Below are positions 61,222 through 64,000 of a DNA stretch of 64,000 nt, in pieces. Under the pieces are notes generated by a model, which saw only the letters and a list, made by a program, of their open reading frames with translations, searched no databases and was not told the DNA's origin. The stretch's first letter is position 1. The number at the start of each line of letters is the position of its first letter. Source of the DNA: Aureispira anguillae (GTDB lineage: Bacteria > Bacteroidota > Bacteroidia > Chitinophagales > Saprospiraceae); NCBI RefSeq assembly GCF_026000115.1, contig NZ_AP026867.1, forward strand, positions 1,395,501-1,459,500. Direction: 5' to 3'. Position numbers and translations under genes: made by a program.

Positions 61222-64000
61222 ATGAAATTTTATTTATCATTATTCTTTTTAATTTCAGTAGTTGCAAAGACGCTTGGGCAGCATACTGAATGCCAACCAT
61301 TGGGTTGGGCTGGAGATCAAGTATACCCAGACTTGCCAATAGAGATACCTGGCAATATTCATAATTTAGTCAACCATAAATTATCAAATACACAGGTTAA
61401 AATTAGAGTAGCAATTGAGGAAAATGGCGTCTTCCCTTATGGCAATGGAGCTGATTTTGAATTGGATTTCTATTTAGGGGGAAGAATTTTAGACCATAGT
61501 GGTGCTCCAATATCTACTACCAATTTTAATGAAAGAATTACACTCTCGCAAACACAACCAGAGGCGATCTATAGCCTAAATATTCCTGCGCCTAACTTGT
61601 TAAACCCTGGATCACCCAATCCTTATAGCTTAACTAGTAATGTGATTTATGCTTTGGACGACTTGACGGTTTCAGGAACAACCGTTTCTGGAGCTCGAAT
61701 TCCTACTGAGCTACAAAATCCCCAAACAAGCCCTAATATCATTGTTGAGGTTTGTTACGAATTGGATTTGGGGATTGATATTGGCTGGGGAGCATCAACG
61801 AGTTTCTTTATGATTGAACCCAATCTAAGAGCGATTCCTCAATTAGTCTCAGGGTCTTCTTATTATGAATTTCAATGGGATGCCAGTTCTCCCTCTAATG
61901 TCGTTCATACTAATAATTCGTTTTATAATGTATACAGCCCATTTTATGAATTTCAATTGCTAAAATTAGAAAACACAGCGTTAGAGCAAGACGATCTAGT
62001 TAATGAAAAGCACATCAAAACCAAAGTAGATTGGTCTAAAGCCTTGTCCTTTATTATACCAGAAGAGAAGTTAATGGACAATGGAATCTATAAGTTAAAG
62101 TTTAGACCATCAGAAGGCGAAGGCTATTATCTTTGGAGAATTCGCCCTATGGGGAATTATTACGATGGAGGCTTAGGGCACAATCTGAATTGGGGAAAAT
62201 GGTCTGAAATTGGATACCCTGTTGATGCTCAGGGCTATACAGAATTAACGGCAGCTACCTCTTTTGATTGTTTTTATTTTGCAGATCCAGATAAGGAAGA
62301 CAACTATATTTATAGTAGAACATTTACAGAAGATGGGCAAGTCTATGAGAACATGACTTATGCCGACAAATTACTTAGACCTCGTCAAACACAGGGGTAT
62401 CTACCTGCTGAGGGAAAAACAATTGTAGGGCAAACCTTATACGATCATTTGGGGCGTTCTTCTATTGCTGTGATGCCAGTTCCTGTTGATGGTTATATGA
62501 ATGGGTATAGAGAAAAACATGTCAAATCAGCGACGACAAACGAATTGTATAAATTAGAGGATTATGCAACAGATGATAAATTGTATAACCCTGATAGAGT
62601 TTCTAATGTAGGAGATCACAGCTATTATTCTGATCAAAACCCAGATCAAACCATTCCAGATGCTCAAGGTTATCCGTTTACGAGATCTATCTATAGCAAT
62701 GATGGTTTGGGGCGTGTGACGGAACAAAGTGGTGTAGGAAAAACGCATATGGTTGGTACACGAGCGGCAGGTAGAGGGAGAACAACGACAACCGATATTC
62801 AAGTTGGTGTAGAGGATGCCGAGTTGGTCTCTATTTTTGGGGCAGAAGCGCCTAATCCTGCTAACGTTAGTAAACAAGTCGTTACAGATCCGAATGGAAC
62901 AACTTCTATCACTTATACTTCAAAATCGGGCAAAACGCTAGCTACTGCATTGGCAGAACCTTATGATCCTGACGGAGACTATCCCTTAGAATCGGTTCAA
63001 GACCCTGCAAGCCCTAAGGTTAATACCCTTCAACTTACTGAGGCTTTGCATCTAGGGCAGTATCAAAATGACCGTTTTGTAAACAGTAAACAACTGATTC
63101 TTTCACAAGATGTTCCCAACTTTCAAATTAACTACGTGCCACCTGGTTGTTCAGGAGGGGGGACAAACTTACCCTTATGTTTGGCCAGTGCGAGTAGTTG
63201 TTCTTATGAAGTAACCGTTACAATCAAGAAAGTACTTACAACAGGAAACGATCCAGATTGGGGAACTTTAATTGATCCAGAAAAATTTAAAATTGAGGTG
63301 TTTCAACACACGGAAACCTCGGTAAGTGGATGTACTCCTGTCTCTATGATTCCTATTGGAACTACCTTGAATTTAAGAAAGGGAACTTATGAAGTGATTA
63401 AAGAAGTAAAAGTACTAGGGAATTCTCTTTCAAATAAAATTGACGACTATTTGGCAGAAACAGAAAAGCAAGTACTTGCTTATATGGAATTGATCGGAAT
63501 TTTGTTGGATCAGGTAGAAAAGGACGAAGATTGGATTGATGTAGGTACAGCAGTTGGACACGTTCAGACTTACTTAGGAACCAGCCGAACGGCTGCTGAA
63601 CAAGCAATCTTAGAAGCGGCATTAGATGGTGTTTTCCAAGGTGCTTTTACTAGTTTTGATTTTATACAATTAGGTAGCCCTGTAGGATTTCCTACTCAAA
63701 TTGTGGTAGATATGATTTACACAGGGAACTTGACTTCTTCTGTTGATGAAGCTGAAGTAGATGAGATAAAACTCATTCTTCACAACTGTGATGGTGACCC
63801 TACTGAGATTTCTTCAGAAATTCAAAAAAAGAAAAGAGCGCTAAATATTGGGCAACAGGCACCTTATACTTATGCACCGAATGATGGGAGCGCCATTAAT
63901 TTTGACTATCCTCCTTTTTTGGAGTATTTCCTAGACAATGGAGGATTGGACTTGCCTGCTAGTGATTTCTCTACTTATTTTAATGGTTATAAATACTGGA
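61222..64000 (+). CDS. Second giant RHS-like exported protein, partial
   Basis: ATG starts MKFYLSLFFLISVVAKTLGQ, a signal peptide; the frame is open for 926 codons to the window edge without a stop. The product has an N-terminal strand-rich domain and RHS/YD-like segments such as GQTLYDHLGRSSIAVMPVP, YSNDGLGRVTEQSG and VTDPNGTTSITYTSKSGKTL. A helical stretch (IDDYLAETEKQVLAYMELI) and Cys-rich turns (CSGGGTNLPLCLASASSC) come later. In this family the C-terminus usually carries an RHS core and a variable, sometimes toxic, domain; that part lies outside the window. It is 18 bases downstream of the small exported protein. Confidence 0.85.
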   Translation, partial: MKFYLSLFFLISVVAKTLGQHTECQPLGWAGDQVYPDLPIEIPGNIHNLVNHKLSNTQVKIRVAIEENGVFPYGNGADFELDFYLGGRILDHSGAPISTTNFNERITLSQTQPEAIYSLNIPAPNLLNPGSPNPYSLTSNVIYALDDLTVSGTTVSGARIPTELQNPQTSPNIIVEVCYELDLGIDIGWGASTSFFMIEPNLRAIPQLVSGSSYYEFQWDASSPSNVVHTNNSFYNVYSPFYEFQLLKLENTALEQDDLVNEKHIKTKVDWSKALSFIIPEEKLMDNGIYKLKFRPSEGEGYYLWRIRPMGNYYDGGLGHNLNWGKWSEIGYPVDAQGYTELTAATSFDCFYFADPDKEDNYIYSRTFTEDGQVYENMTYADKLLRPRQTQGYLPAEGKTIVGQTLYDHLGRSSIAVMPVPVDGYMNGYREKHVKSATTNELYKLEDYATDDKLYNPDRVSNVGDHSYYSDQNPDQTIPDAQGYPFTRSIYSNDGLGRVTEQSGVGKTHMVGTRAAGRGRTTTTDIQVGVEDAELVSIFGAEAPNPANVSKQVVTDPNGTTSITYTSKSGKTLATALAEPYDPDGDYPLESVQDPASPKVNTLQLTEALHLGQYQNDRFVNSKQLILSQDVPNFQINYVPPGCSGGGTNLPLCLASASSCSYEVTVTIKKVLTTGNDPDWGTLIDPEKFKIEVFQHTETSVSGCTPVSMIPIGTTLNLRKGTYEVIKEVKVLGNSLSNKIDDYLAETEKQVLAYMELIGILLDQVEKDEDWIDVGTAVGHVQTYLGTSRTAAEQAILEAALDGVFQGAFTSFDFIQLGSPVGFPTQIVVDMIYTGNLTSSVDEAEVDEIKLILHNCDGDPTEISSEIQKKKRALNIGQQAPYTYAPNDGSAINFDYPPFLEYFLDNGGLDLPASDFSTYFNGYKYW

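Overview
The window looks like chromosomal DNA of a marine-type Bacteroidota, probably of the Saprospiria and perhaps near Aureispira (inference from gene content only). Supporting features are AT-rich DNA, secreted proteins with C-terminal type IX secretion (T9SS) sorting domains, a long-form NusB, the nusB/DUF1573/yajC/ybbR gene set, Bacteroidota-type promoters (TTG, about 20 bases, then TAnnTTTG), almost no Shine-Dalgarno sites, and large SpvB/RHS-like surface proteins. No tRNA, rRNA, CRISPR array or recognisable transposase was seen.

Layout. 0-5.5 kb: a secreted LRR protein, an unknown exported protein and a membrane pentapeptide-repeat protein. 5.8-9.1 kb: a large exported Asp-box (BNR) propeller protein. 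9.3-9.6 kb: a nested palindromic, MITE-like element. 9.6-17 kb: accessory and housekeeping genes (membrane protein, PqqB-like lipoprotein, pectinacetylesterase-like lipoprotein, TPR and MORN proteins, ybaK, Crp/Fnr regulator, aqpZ). 17.3-21.3 kb: a tightly packed four-gene operon of unknown function. 21.5-25 kb: a thioesterase followed by a TPR-sensor kinase and a LuxR-type response regulator. 25.2-31.5 kb: nusB, an outer-membrane-type protein, a DUF1573 lipoprotein, two tandem ankyrin genes, yajC and ybbR. 31.5-34.7 kb: an SF1 helicase-like protein that has lost key residues. 35.1-36.5 kb: an MBL-fold hydrolase with a TetR regulator under a clear palindromic operator.

36.5-42.2 kb holds two 140-residue paralogues on either side of a T9SS repeat protein, then divergent universal stress proteins. 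Crp/Fnr-like TGAT-N4-ATCA palindromes are intact upstream of one paralogue and between the stress genes, and eroded to half-sites at the other paralogue. 42.3-44.2 kb: an SDR oxidoreductase and an unknown protein. 44.3-52.1 kb: two tandem M36 (fungalysin) metalloproteases of exactly equal length with PA, PKD and T9SS domains. 52.6-64 kb: a co-directional cluster with a good promoter, encoding an OmpH/Skp-like protein, a lipoprotein, a 2175-residue SpvB/RHS-type protein, a small exported protein and the first 926 codons of a second giant RHS-like protein that continues past the window.

The most likely undescribed systems are the four-gene unknown operon (17.3-21.3 kb), the giant surface-protein cluster at the right end, and the small-secreted-protein/stress regulon sharing Fnr-like boxes. 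Many genes end in strong hairpins, so transcription units can be drawn with fair confidence. All functional calls come from reading motifs; no database search was run.
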